A stretch of DNA of 64,000 nucleotides from Mycobacterium shinjukuense (lineage in GTDB: Bacteria; Actinomycetota; Actinomycetes; Mycobacteriales; Mycobacteriaceae), in assembly GCF_010730055.1 (NCBI RefSeq), contig NZ_AP022575.1, forward strand, positions 186,001 through 250,000, given 5' to 3'. The notes beneath the pieces were generated by a model that was not told the DNA's origin, searched no databases, and saw only the letters and a program-made list of their open reading frames with translations. Each line of letters begins with the position of its first letter. Positions within the stretch are counted from its first letter, which is position 1. Positions 49,929 through 62,643 of this stretch are shown here, piece by piece. A program made the translations under genes and the position numbers.

Positions 49929-51563
49929 GTGAGCAGGTTTACCGAGAAGATGTTCCGCAGTGCCCACCACAGCAGCAAGGGCATGGTCACCGGTGAGCCC
50001 CACACCCCGGTCCGGCACACCTGGCGCGAGGTGTATGAGCGGGCCCGGCGGATCGCCGGAGGCCTGGCCGCCGCCGGCGTCGGCCACGGCGACGCGGTCG
50101 GCGTGCTGGCTGGAGCGCCGGTGGAGATCGCCCCGACCGCGCAAGGCCTGTGGATGCGCGGCGCCAGCCTGACCATGCTGCACCAGCCCACCCCCCGCAC
50201 CGACCTGGCCCTGTGGGCCGAGGACACCAGCACCGTGATCGACATGATCGAGGCCAAGGCCGTGGTCATCTCCGATCCGTTCATGGCCGCCGCGCCGGTG
50301 CTGCAAGAGCGCGGCGTCACAGTGGTGCCGGTCCAGCAGCTGCTGGCCGCCGATCCGGTCGACCCCCTCGAGGCCGGTGAGGACGATCTGGCGCTGATGC
50401 AACTGACCTCCGGATCCACCGGGTCACCCAAGGCCGTGCAGATCACTCACCGCAACCTGTTCGCCAACCTCGAGGCGATGTACATCAGCGCCGAGTACAA
50501 CGAACACACCGATGTGATGGTCAGCTGGCTGCCGCTGTTCCACGACATGGGCATGATCGGCTTTCTGACCGTCCCGATGTACTTCGGCGGTGAGCTGGTC
50601 AAGGTCACCCCGATGGACTTCATGCGGGACACGCTGCTGTGGGCCAAGCTGATCGACAAGTACCGGGGCACGATGACGGCGGCCCCGAACTTCGCCTACT
50701 CGCTGTTCGCCAAGCGGCTGCGCAAGCAGGCCAAGCCCGGCCAGTTCGACCTGTCCACCCTGCGCTTCGCGCTGTCCGGCGCCGAGCCCGTCGAGCCGGC
50801 CGATGTCGAGGATCTCTGCGACGCCGGCGCGCCGTTCGGACTCAGGCCGCAGGCGATCCTGCCGGCGTATGGGATGGCCGAGATCACGCTCGCGGTGGCG
50901 TTCTCCGAATGCGGGGCGGGTCTGGTGGTCGACGAGGTTGACGCCGACCTGATGGCCGCGCTGCGCCGCGCGGTGCCGGCCACCAAGGGCAACACCCGCC
51001 GGCTGGCCTCGCTGGGACCGCTGCTGCAGGGCATCGAGGCCCGCATCGTCGGCGACGACGGCACCATCCTGCCGCCGCGGGGTGTCGGGGTCATCGAGCT
51101 GCGCGGCGAGTCGGTCAGCCCGGGCTACATCACCATGGGCGGGTTCATTCCCGCTCAGGACGAGCACGGCTGGTATGACACCGGCGACCTGGGCTATCGA
51201 ATGGAGAACGGTCACATCGTGGTGTGCGGCCGGGTCAAGGACGTCATCATCATGGCCGGCCGCAACATCTACCCGACCGACATCGAGCGGGCGGCATGCC
51301 GGGTCGAGGGTGTGCGTCCGGGTTGTGCGGTCGCTGTGCGACTCGACGCCGGACACTCGCGGGAGACCTTTGCCGTCGCCGTCGAATCCAACGCCTTCGA
51401 GGATCCCGCCGAGGTGCGCCGCATCGAGCACCAGGTGGCGCACGAGGTGCTCGCCGAGGTGGACGTGCGGCCCCGCAATGTCGTGGTGCTGGGTCCGGGC
51501 ACCATCCCGAAGACGCCGTCGGGCAAGCTGCGGCGGTCCACCTCGCTGGCGTTGGTCACCTAA
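49929..51563 (+). CDS. pks16: Fatty-acyl-CoA/AMP ligase Pks16
   Basis: This 544-residue ANL-superfamily enzyme activates a fatty acid as its adenylate. It has the P-loop LTSGSTGSPKAVQITHRN (about 160-177), SWLPLFHDMGMIGF, AYGMAEITLAVAF, GWYDTGDLGYRME and the C-terminal GRNIYPTDIE segment. Catalytic lysine is expected in KTPSGKLRR near the end. Despite its name it is a FadD-like ligase, not a polyketide synthase. The GTG at 49929 follows GAGGAGG and gives the same length I recall for Rv1013. Confidence 0.93.
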   Translation: MSRFTEKMFRSAHHSSKGMVTGEPHTPVRHTWREVYERARRIAGGLAAAGVGHGDAVGVLAGAPVEIAPTAQGLWMRGASLTMLHQPTPRTDLALWAEDTSTVIDMIEAKAVVISDPFMAAAPVLQERGVTVVPVQQLLAADPVDPLEAGEDDLALMQLTSGSTGSPKAVQITHRNLFANLEAMYISAEYNEHTDVMVSWLPLFHDMGMIGFLTVPMYFGGELVKVTPMDFMRDTLLWAKLIDKYRGTMTAAPNFAYSLFAKRLRKQAKPGQFDLSTLRFALSGAEPVEPADVEDLCDAGAPFGLRPQAILPAYGMAEITLAVAFSECGAGLVVDEVDADLMAALRRAVPATKGNTRRLASLGPLLQGIEARIVGDDGTILPPRGVGVIELRGESVSPGYITMGGFIPAQDEHGWYDTGDLGYRMENGHIVVCGRVKDVIIMAGRNIYPTDIERAACRVEGVRPGCAVAVRLDAGHSRETFAVAVESNAFEDPAEVRRIEHQVAHEVLAEVDVRPRNVVVLGPGTIPKTPSGKLRRSTSLALVT

Positions 51564-51569
51564 GGCCGC

Positions 51570-51627
51570 CGAGCAGACGCAAAAGCCCCCAAATCCGGCC
51601 GGATGTGGGGGCTTTTGCGTCTGCTCG
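51570..51627. terminator. Long bidirectional hairpin between pks16 and pth
   Basis: Arms 51570-51591 and 51606-51627 form a perfect 22-bp stem, and most of the inner loop (ATCCGGCCGGAT) is itself self-complementary. It separates the convergent pks16 and pth genes. Its sequence (GAGCAGACGCAAAAGCCCCC) is related to the hairpin at 26804-26872, indicating one repeated terminator family. Confidence 0.75.
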
Positions 51628-51636
51628 CGCGGGTCG

Positions 51637-52236
51637 TTACCAGGCGTGCACCAGGTTTTGCGCCGGCTCGAGCCCCAATTCGATGAGCAACTCGGCGGCG
51701 TCGGCGGCCCGCTCGCAGATCGCGGGCACCTCGGGTCGCTCGGCCGCGGTGAAGTTTTCCAACACGAACGCCGCGGGGTCTTTGCGGCCCGGTGGACGGC
51801 CGATCCCGATGCGCACCCGTTGGAAGTCCTTGGTGCCCAGTGCGGCCGCCACCGACCGCAGCCCGTTGTGGCCGCCCTCGCCGCCGCCGAACTTGAGTCG
51901 GATGCGACCGAAGTCGAGGTCGAGTTCGTCGTGGACGACGATGATGTCCGCCGGCGGCACCGAATAGAACTTGGCCAGCGGCGCCAGCTGCCGGCCGGAT
52001 TCGTTCATGTAGCAGCGCGGCTTGGCCAACACCACCGCCCGCCCGGCCAACCTGCCGGCAATGACCTCGGCACCGGAACGCTTGTGCGCCTTGAACTTTG
52101 AGCCCAGCCGAGCGGCCAGCAGGTCGGCAACCATGAAGCCGAGGTTGTGTCGGGTCCTGGCATAGTTTTCCCCGGGGTTGCCCAGGCCGACCACCAAGAG
52201 GGGGGGCCGCCCGCCCGCCAGCGACGGCTCGGCCAT
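51637..52236 (-). CDS. pth: Peptidyl-tRNA hydrolase
   Basis: This 199-residue enzyme releases peptides from peptidyl-tRNA after aborted translation. It has VVGLGNPGENYARTRHNLGF (catalytic H) near the N-terminus and VVHDELDLDFGRIRLKFGGGEGGHNGLRS in the middle. Length is normal with a short N-terminal extension. The ATG at 52236 is 12 bp from the rplY stop, so the two are co-transcribed. Confidence 0.95.
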   Translation of the reverse strand: MAEPSLAGGRPPLLVVGLGNPGENYARTRHNLGFMVADLLAARLGSKFKAHKRSGAEVIAGRLAGRAVVLAKPRCYMNESGRQLAPLAKFYSVPPADIIVVHDELDLDFGRIRLKFGGGEGGHNGLRSVAAALGTKDFQRVRIGIGRPPGRKDPAAFVLENFTAAERPEVPAICERAADAAELLIELGLEPAQNLVHAW

Positions 52237-52248
52237 GGCGGCGACCGC

Positions 52249-52908
52249 CTACTCGGACTCGTCGGTGGCCTCGGCTGCCCCGGCGCCCTCCTCGGCGGCC
52301 GGCCGTTCCGCGGCCTCGGCTTCCTCGCCGGCGCCCTCTTCGGCGAGCTGCTCGGCGGTCGGCGCGTTCACCACGTTGACCACCAGCATGTCGGGGTCGG
52401 AGATCAGGCTGACGCCCGCGGGCAGGGCGATCTTCCCGGCGGTGACCTGGGTGCCTGGTTCGGCGCCCTCGACGGATACCGCCAACTGTTCGGGAATCGA
52501 CAGCGCTTCCGCCTCGATCTCGATGGTGTTGGACTCCTGGGTGACCAGGGTGTCGGGACCGGGCTCGCCCTCGACGACGACGCTGACCTCGACGACGACC
52601 TTCTCGCCGCGACGCACGACCAGCAGATCGGCGTGCTGAATGGTGCGCCGGATCGGGTGGATGTCGACGGCCTTGGTCAGCGCCAGCTGCTCTTTACCGG
52701 CGATATCGAGGGTCAGCACCGCGTTGCTGCCCGAGTGCCGCAGCACGGCCGCAAAGTCGTGTCCGGGTAGCTCCAGGTGCTGTGGGTCGGCGCCGTGACC
52801 GTAGAGAACGGCCGGAATCTTGCCGTCGCGGCGGGCTCGGCGGGACGCTCCCTTGCCGGTCTCGGTGCGCACCGTGACCTTGAGCTGGTTGACTGCGGAT
52901 TTCGCCAT
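52249..52908 (-). CDS. rplY: 50S ribosomal protein L25 (CTC family)
   Basis: This 219-residue protein has the N-terminal L25 domain (LKVTVRTETGKGASRRARRDGKIPAVLYG) that binds 5S rRNA, and the C-terminal CTC/TL5-type beta domain. An Ala/Glu-rich acidic tail follows (about 180-219). The ATG at 52908 has CAGGAGC upstream and follows a long leader. It is first in the rplY-pth operon. Confidence 0.95.
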   Translation of the reverse strand: MAKSAVNQLKVTVRTETGKGASRRARRDGKIPAVLYGHGADPQHLELPGHDFAAVLRHSGSNAVLTLDIAGKEQLALTKAVDIHPIRRTIQHADLLVVRRGEKVVVEVSVVVEGEPGPDTLVTQESNTIEIEAEALSIPEQLAVSVEGAEPGTQVTAGKIALPAGVSLISDPDMLVVNVVNAPTAEQLAEEGAGEEAEAAERPAAEEGAGAAEATDESE

Positions 52909-53100
52909 GTGTCGCTCCTGTGTGGCTGATAGGGGCCGCGGCCGGCAGGGCGACACACCGTCGGTCGCCGTCGATAACGGTGCTGGAAATCCGTGCGGAC
53001 TTGCCAGCCACCCTCGCCGTGACGCCCGGCTAGGTTAGCGCATGGGCACCTCGGGGGGAAATTCGGTGCCCATGAGCTGCGGCGCGGGCAACCCGCCCGG

Positions 53101-53763
53101 TCACTTGGCGGTGACCACGAAGCCGCGGATGATCGCATCGATATCCGAACCGTGCTGGGCCGCCTCGTTGGCCAGGCTGGTGATGGTCAGCTGAACCAGA
53201 TAGCGCTGTTTGGCGGGCCCGGAGCCGGTGGCGATGACGATCCGGTTCCAACTGTGCAGCCGTCTGCCCTCGAGGTCATAGCTGCCCTGGATCATCGACG
53301 ACGGAAAGCCGTTGAAGTCCGCCGAGGAGGCGTCCAGCTGGGTGAAGTTCTCGAACAGGTGGGCGTCGTCGTTGCCGTGCTTGAGCACCTGGGCCGCGTC
53401 GAAGTCCCCGCGCAGCCCAAACACCACCAACCGCGCGGTCGGATACTTGCCGCCCTTGGAGATCAGCACCGTCTCCGGGGTGATCTTCGGACCGCTGTAC
53501 GGTGACCAGCCCGGGGGTGTCGGGATCGACACGGTCAGATCGGTCAGGCTATTGGGGGCCACTTGCTGCCCGCTAACGCCGATGCTTTCCAGATACTGCG
53601 GCAGGGGAACCGGTCGTTCGGTCGTCGTCGGGCTCGCGCTCGCGTTCCCGCTGGTCGTCCAGATCGATTGGTAGTCAGGGACTTTCGGTCCACAGCCGCC
53701 CACGATCATCGTCAGCGCGGCCAGCGCGCCGGCAAGGGGAAGCCTGATTGCCGGTGATCTCAC
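53101..53763 (-). CDS. lpqT: Lipoprotein LpqT
   Basis: This 220-residue protein has a lipoprotein signal peptide (LAGALAALTMIVGGCGPK, lipobox VGGC) and a LpqN/LpqT-type domain (SLTDLTVSIPTPPGWSPY, then FNGFPSSMIQGSYDLEGR). Family members are surface lipoproteins; LpqN has been linked to trehalose-lipid transport, but the role of LpqT is not established. The GTG at 53763 overlaps the ArsC-like stop (GTGA), so the genes are coupled. Confidence 0.9.
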   Translation of the reverse strand: MRSPAIRLPLAGALAALTMIVGGCGPKVPDYQSIWTTSGNASASPTTTERPVPLPQYLESIGVSGQQVAPNSLTDLTVSIPTPPGWSPYSGPKITPETVLISKGGKYPTARLVVFGLRGDFDAAQVLKHGNDDAHLFENFTQLDASSADFNGFPSSMIQGSYDLEGRRLHSWNRIVIATGSGPAKQRYLVQLTITSLANEAAQHGSDIDAIIRGFVVTAK

Positions 53764-54116
53764 AGAATTTCGCGTACCGCGTCGATTGGCCGAGCCAGCC
53801 GGGTGCCCTTTGGTGTGACCACGAACGGTCGTTCGATCAGGATGGGGTGGTGCGCCATGGCATCGAGCAACTCGTCATCGGTGGCCTCGGCGAGGTGGAG
53901 TTCGGCATACAACGGTTCGCGCTTGCGCACCGCGGTCCGCACGTCGATGCCGGCGTCGTCGATCATGCGCACCAACAGGTCCCGGGACGGCGGCGTTTTC
54001 AGGTACTCCACGATGGTTGGCTCGAAACCGTTGTCCCGCAGCAACTCCAGCGTCTTGCGGGATGTGCTGCACTTGGGGTTGTGATAGATGACGGTATCGT
54101 CCGACCCCGATGTCAT
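53760..54116 (-). CDS. arsC: ArsC-like glutaredoxin-family arsenate reductase
   Basis: This 118-residue protein has the ArsC/Spx thioredoxin-like fold with the catalytic-type cysteine in YHNPKCSTSRKTLELL and the PPSRDLL and ERPFVVTPKG segments. It may reduce arsenate with glutathione or mycothiol-linked partners; the ArsC-like group is broad, so that activity is a family-level inference. It fits without gap between prsA and lpqT, whereas I recall those two as neighbours in M. tuberculosis. The ATG at 54116 adjoins the prsA stop. Confidence 0.85.
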   Translation of the reverse strand: MTSGSDDTVIYHNPKCSTSRKTLELLRDNGFEPTIVEYLKTPPSRDLLVRMIDDAGIDVRTAVRKREPLYAELHLAEATDDELLDAMAHHPILIERPFVVTPKGTRLARPIDAVREIL

Positions 54117-55097
54117 CTACGCGTCTCCGTCGAATAGTCCTGTGACTGAGCCATTTTCGAAGACCGCTCGGATAGTGCTGGCCAGCAGGGGCGCGATGGA
54201 CAAAACCGTGAGCTGAGCGAAACGTTTGTCTTCGCCGATCGGCAGCGTGTTGGTGACGATCACCTCCCGGGCGCCGCATGCGGCCAGCCGCTCGGGGGCC
54301 GGGTCGGACAGCACACCGTGGGTGGCCGCGATGATCACGTCGCCGGCGCCGTCGTTGTGCAGCAGCTGCACCGCACCGGCAATGGTGCCGCCGGTGTCGA
54401 TCATGTCGTCGATCAGCACACAGGTGCGCCCGGCGACGTCGCCGACGACCCGGTTGGACACCACCTGGTTGGGCACCCGCGGGTCACGGGTCTTGTGGAT
54501 GAAGGCGAGCGGAACCCCGCCCAACGCGTCGGCCCACTTCTCGGCGACGCGCACCCGGCCGGAGTCGGGCGAGACCACCACCATGTTGCCGTCGGGGTAG
54601 TTGTCCCGGATGTAGCCGGTCAGCAGGTTCTGTGCGCGCATGTGGTCGACGGGTCCGTCGAAGAAACCCTGGATCTGATCGGTGTGCAGGTCGACGGTCA
54701 CGATCCGGTCGGCGCCGGCGGTCTTGAGCAGGTCGGCGACCAGTCGCGCCGAGATCGGTTCACGGCCGCGGTGCTTCTTGTCCTGCCGGGCGTAGGGGTA
54801 GAACGGCATGACGGCGGTGATCCGCTTGGCGCTGCCGCGTTTGAGCGCATCGATCATGATCAGCTGTTCCACCAGCCAGGTGTTCACCGGTGCGGGGTAG
54901 GACTGCAGCACGAACGCGTCGCAGCCGCGCACCGACTCGTGGAATCGCACGAAGATCTCGCCGTTGGCGAACTCCCGCGCCGTTTGTGCCGTGACATGGA
55001 CGTCGAGTTCTTTGGCAACCTGCTCGGCCAGCTCCGGGTGCGCGCGGCCAGAAAAGAGCATCAGGTTCTTGCGGTTATCGGTCCAGTCGTGGCTCAA
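54117..55097 (-). CDS. prsA: Ribose-phosphate pyrophosphokinase
   Basis: This 326-residue enzyme makes PRPP for purine, pyrimidine, His/Trp and, in mycobacteria, decaprenylphosphoryl-arabinose synthesis for the cell wall. It has NLMLFSGRAHPELAEQVAKEL, KHRGREPISARL, IVTVDLHTDQIQGFF and the PRPP-binding VLIDDMIDTGGTIA. I use the TTG at 55097, which gives exactly the 326-residue length; a longer upstream frame has no support. It lies 91 bp after glmU. Confidence 0.93.
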   Translation of the reverse strand: MSHDWTDNRKNLMLFSGRAHPELAEQVAKELDVHVTAQTAREFANGEIFVRFHESVRGCDAFVLQSYPAPVNTWLVEQLIMIDALKRGSAKRITAVMPFYPYARQDKKHRGREPISARLVADLLKTAGADRIVTVDLHTDQIQGFFDGPVDHMRAQNLLTGYIRDNYPDGNMVVVSPDSGRVRVAEKWADALGGVPLAFIHKTRDPRVPNQVVSNRVVGDVAGRTCVLIDDMIDTGGTIAGAVQLLHNDGAGDVIIAATHGVLSDPAPERLAACGAREVIVTNTLPIGEDKRFAQLTVLSIAPLLASTIRAVFENGSVTGLFDGDA

Positions 55098-55188
55098 CGT
55101 GCCGCCCTCGCCGTTCGGGATCGAGTTGGATGACCCATGGTACGTAGCGTGGGGCGGGGATGTGTTGTCGGGTAGCCAGCAAGCCGGT

Positions 55189-56700
55189 TCACGGTGTCTG
55201 ATCGGCTTCGGGTGGCCGTGAGGCCGTCGCCGAGGTTCTGGTCGCGCCATGTTGAGCGGCCTTCTCGGCGGCCTCGGCGGCCGCCGTTCCCGGCCGTTTG
55301 CGCTGCACCCAGTTTTCGATGTTGCGTTGCCGGCCGGCCGACACCGCCAGCGCCCCCGGCGGGACGTCCTCGCGCACCACCGTGCCGGCCCCGGTATAGG
55401 CGCCGTCGCCGACGGTCACCGGCGCGACGAACATGGTGTCCGAGCCGGCCCGCACGTGGGATCCGACGGTGGTGCGCTGTTTGGAGGTGCCGTCGTAGTT
55501 GACGAACACGCTGGATGCCCCGATGTTGCTGCATTCGCCGATGTCGGCGTCGCCGACGTAGGTCAGGTGCGGCACCTTGCTGCCGGTGCCGATGGTGGAG
55601 TTTTTGACCTCGACAAACGCGCCCAGCTTGCCCTCGGCGCCCAGCACCGTTCCCGGCCGTAGGTAGCTGAAGGGGCCCACCGCGGCGCCGTCACCGATCG
55701 ATGACGCCGAGCCGTGGGTACGCACCACCGAGGCGTTGTCGCCGACGGTGACATCGGTCAGGGTGGTGTCCGGGCCGATGACACAGCGACCGCCGATTCG
55801 GGTGCGGCCGTGCAGCTGGGTGCCGGGGTGGATGACGGTGTCGCGGCCGATCGTCACGTCAACGTCGATCCAGGTGGTCGCGGGATCGATCACGGTGACC
55901 CCGGCCATCTGGTGGGTGGCCACGATCCGGCGGTTCAGCTCGGCGCCGAGTTGGGCCAGCTGAACACGGTTGTTGACCCCGGCCACCAACGCGCTGTCGT
56001 CGACGTGGCGGGCATGCACGGTCCGGCCCTCACGGCGCATGATCGCGATGACGTCGGTGAGGTACAGCTCGTGCTGGGCATTGTCGGAGCTCAGCTGGCC
56101 CAACGCGGAGCGCAGCGCGGCGATGTCGAAGGCGTAGACCCCGGTGTTGACCTCGCGGATGTCGCGCTGCGACGGTGTGGCGTCGGTCTGCTCGACGATC
56201 GCCATCACCTCGTGGTCCTGGGTCCGCAGGATGCGGCCGTAGCCGTCGGGATCGTCCAGCGTGGTGGTCAGCACGGTCACCGCCGCCTTGCCTGCGGGGT
56301 GGGCCGCGCGATGGCTGGCGATCAGGTCGGCCAGGGTGTCGGCGTCGAGCAGCGGTGTGTCGCCCGCGGTGACGACGATGATGCCGGCGTAGTCGTCGGG
56401 CAACGCGGACAGCCCGCACAGCACCGCGTGTCCGGTGCCCAGTGGTCGATCCTGCAGCGCGATGTCGATGGTGCGTCCGAGGGCTTCGGCCTGCTCGGCG
56501 ACCAGCGGGGCGATGCGCTGGTGGTCGTGGCCGAGCACCACCACCAGATGCTGGGGTGCCAGCTTGGCCATGGTGTGCAGGGAGTGCGACAGCATGCTGC
56601 GCCCGCCGATGGTGTGCAGCACCTTCGGGGTGTCCGATCGCATCCGGGTGCCGGGCCCGGCCGCCAAGACCAGGACCGCGGTGTCACCACGAAGCGTCAT
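55189..56700 (-). CDS. glmU: Bifunctional UDP-N-acetylglucosamine pyrophosphorylase / GlcN-1-P acetyltransferase
   Basis: This 503-residue enzyme catalyses the last two steps to UDP-GlcNAc, needed for peptidoglycan. The N-terminal uridyltransferase domain has AVLVLAAGPGTRMRSDTPKVLH, and the C-terminal half is a left-handed beta-helix of hexapeptide repeats ending GALAVSAGRQRNIENWV. The tail is longer and disordered. The ATG at 56700 follows AAGGAG. It is the first gene of the glmU-prsA-arsC-lpqT run. Confidence 0.95.
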   Translation of the reverse strand: MTLRGDTAVLVLAAGPGTRMRSDTPKVLHTIGGRSMLSHSLHTMAKLAPQHLVVVLGHDHQRIAPLVAEQAEALGRTIDIALQDRPLGTGHAVLCGLSALPDDYAGIIVVTAGDTPLLDADTLADLIASHRAAHPAGKAAVTVLTTTLDDPDGYGRILRTQDHEVMAIVEQTDATPSQRDIREVNTGVYAFDIAALRSALGQLSSDNAQHELYLTDVIAIMRREGRTVHARHVDDSALVAGVNNRVQLAQLGAELNRRIVATHQMAGVTVIDPATTWIDVDVTIGRDTVIHPGTQLHGRTRIGGRCVIGPDTTLTDVTVGDNASVVRTHGSASSIGDGAAVGPFSYLRPGTVLGAEGKLGAFVEVKNSTIGTGSKVPHLTYVGDADIGECSNIGASSVFVNYDGTSKQRTTVGSHVRAGSDTMFVAPVTVGDGAYTGAGTVVREDVPPGALAVSAGRQRNIENWVQRKRPGTAAAEAAEKAAQHGATRTSATASRPPEADQTP

Positions 56701-56758
56701 CACCTCTCCTTAAGCCTTGGCTCGCCAACGGCTTGTGTCCGATCGCCGAAAAGCCACG

Positions 56759-56830
56759 CTCCGTCGCCAGGACTCGAACCTGAACTCTCAGAACCAAAAT
56801 CTGATGTGCTGCCGATTACACCACGACGGA
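56759..56830 (-). tRNA. tRNA-Gln (anticodon TTG)
   Basis: A 72-nt cloverleaf reads on the minus strand. The acceptor stem is TCCGTCG/CGACGGA with discriminator G. The anticodon stem-loop includes loop TTTTGGT, giving anticodon TTG. The T arm is TCAGGTTCGAGTCCTGG. CCA is not encoded. It sits between glmU and the TetR gene, the known place of glnU-type tRNAs in this group. Confidence 0.93.
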
Positions 56831-57025
56831 TCGCACACCAGCCGCACGCGGGTCGTTGCGATAACCACCCGCCCGCCGTCGTGACAAACCGCGCCGGCTG
56901 ATGTCTTCATGTGACTTTAGACGGTTTGCGGGGACGGGGCCTGGCAGACCCACGCGGGCACGACCCGGGCCGGACGCTTGGCCGCCACCGGCCGGTACCC
57001 TGCTACCAGCCGATACCCTGGTGTG

Positions 57026-57673
57026 GTGGCCGTGACGGACAAGGAGCCGGAAAAGGAAACCCGGGCGCCGCGGGCTCGGATGACCGGGAGCGAGCGCCGG
57101 CATCAACTCATCGGCATCGCGCGTTCGCTGTTTGCCGAACGCGGTTACGACGGCACCTCGATCGAGGAGATCGCGCAGCGCGCCAACGTCTCCAAGCCGG
57201 TGGTCTACGAGCATTTCGGCGGCAAAGAGGGCCTGTACGCGGTCGTGGTCGACCGGGAGATGTCGGCGCTGCTGGACGGCATCACCTCGTCGCTGACCAA
57301 CAACCGGTCCCGGGTCCGGGTGGAGCGGGTCGCCCTAGCGTTGCTGACCTACGTCGAGGAACGCACCGACGGTTTCCGGATCATGATCCGCGATTCGCCG
57401 GCCTCGATCAGCTCGGGCACCTATTCCAGCCTGCTCAACGACGCCGTCAGCCAGGTCAGCTCGATCCTGGCCGGCGACTTCGCCCGCCGTGGCCTTGACC
57501 CGGATCTGGCGCCGCTGTACGCCCAGGCGCTGGTGGGCTCGGTGTCGATGACCGCGCAATGGTGGCTCGACGCGCGAGAGCCCACAAAGGAAGTGGTGGC
57601 CGCGCATCTGGTCAACCTGGTCTGGAACGGCCTGACCCATCTGGAGGCCGATCCCCGGTTGCAGGAAGACTAG
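57026..57673 (+). CDS. TetR-family regulator, Rv1019 orthologue
   Basis: This 215-residue regulator has an N-terminal helix-turn-helix (about 35-80: RHQLIGIARSLFAERGYDGTSIEEIAQRANVSKPVVYEHFGGKEGLY) and a helical ligand-binding C-terminus. The ligand is unknown; the orthologue is reported to be autoregulated. I chose the GTG at 57026 because TACCCT at 57014-57019 is placed as a -10 box for a leaderless transcript starting there. Starts at 57032 and 57080 (a 197-residue form) are alternatives. Confidence 0.85.
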   Translation: MAVTDKEPEKETRAPRARMTGSERRHQLIGIARSLFAERGYDGTSIEEIAQRANVSKPVVYEHFGGKEGLYAVVVDREMSALLDGITSSLTNNRSRVRVERVALALLTYVEERTDGFRIMIRDSPASISSGTYSSLLNDAVSQVSSILAGDFARRGLDPDLAPLYAQALVGSVSMTAQWWLDAREPTKEVVAAHLVNLVWNGLTHLEADPRLQED

Positions 57674-57745
57674 CCGCGAGGAGACGAGCCGTGCCCCTGC
57701 CGGGCACCGTGTCGACGAAACCGGGCGCCCTACAATGGCCGCATC

Positions 57746-61407
<3,662 letters not shown>

Positions 61408-61411
<4 letters not shown>

Positions 61412-62433
61412 TGGTCGTCCTGGTCGATCCTCGCCGGCCCTCGCTGGTGCCGGTCGAAGCGGTCGAGTTGCTGTGCGGCGAGGTGCAATACACCGAGGAG
61501 ATGCCGGTCGCGGTGCCCTGGTCGCTGCCCGACGCCCATCCGGCGCACGCTGGCGGTGACGCGCCGGTGTTGTTGTCGTCGGACCCGAACCATCCCGCCG
61601 TGGTGGCACGCTTGGCCGCCGGCGCCAGGCTGATCTCGGCGCCAAATCATCGGCGGGGAGAGCGACTGGTCGACGCGGTCGCGATGATGGACAAGCTGCG
61701 CAGCGACGGCCCGTGGGAAAGTGAGCAAACCCACGATTCGCTGCGCCGATACCTGCTGGAGGAAACCTACGAGCTGCTCGACGCGATGCGCAGCGGCAAT
61801 GTTGATCAGTTGCGCGAGGAGCTCGGGGACCTGCTGCTGCAGGTGCTTTTTCACGCCCGCATCGCCGAGGAGGCAGCGTTGCTGCCCTTCAGCATCGACG
61901 ACGTCGCCGACACGCTGATGCGCAAGCTGGCCAATCGTGTGCCGGGAGTGCTTGCCGGCGAATCGATTTCGCTGCACGAACAGATGGTGCAGTGGGAGAA
62001 GCGCAAGGCGGCCGAGAAGTCGCGGAACTCTGTGTTGGATGATGTGAATACGGGTCAGCCGGCATTAGCGTTGGCGCAGAAGGTTATTCAGCGTGTCGAA
62101 AAGGCGGGCCTGCCCGCCGATCTGATCCCCGTCGAGATCACCTCGATCGCGGTGTCGGCCGGTGTCGATGCGGAAAGTGCATTGCGGACAGCTATTTTGG
62201 ACTTTGTGGACGTGGTACGTACCGCGGAGAAGGCAATTGCCGCCGCGCGCCGCGGTAACACCGTTGCCGAGGAGCTCGACGTGGCACCGCTGACCGGCAT
62301 CACCGCCGAAGAATGGCTCGCGCACTGGCCGGCACGCCCGGATCGGACGCCGGCGTCGGCCTCAGCGGGGGCAGCGTACACCGCCGATGAGGCTCCCAAG
62401 GAGCCGTCCAAGAAGCGCAAAGGCCGGCGCTAG
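61408..62433 (+). CDS. mazG: Nucleoside triphosphate pyrophosphohydrolase MazG
   Basis: This 341-residue enzyme hydrolyses (d)NTPs, including oxidised forms, to monophosphates. Its catalytic MazG domain carries the EExxE pattern in LLEETYELLDAM and EELGDLLLQVLFH (about 112-152). It has a mycobacterial N-terminal extension of about 90 residues and a second, degenerate helical part, ending in a Lys/Arg-rich tail. The ATG at 61408 overlaps the mfd stop; another ATG follows immediately. Confidence 0.93.
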
Positions 62434-62643
62434 CAGCCGTCTTTCTACCGGGAGCCGGCGACGAACCCGGCGAAGTTTGCCACATCTGCATGTGCCAACC
62501 AAAATCACTGGTAGCTAATGAAAATCCAGGCCAACGCGGGGGAACGTCGCTGTGCTGGGCGGCCAATGGGATGGGCCGGCTCGGAAACCCATGGGACGAT
62601 GATCGTGACCGAAGCCGATAGCCGGGCATTCATCGGGAGAGCT

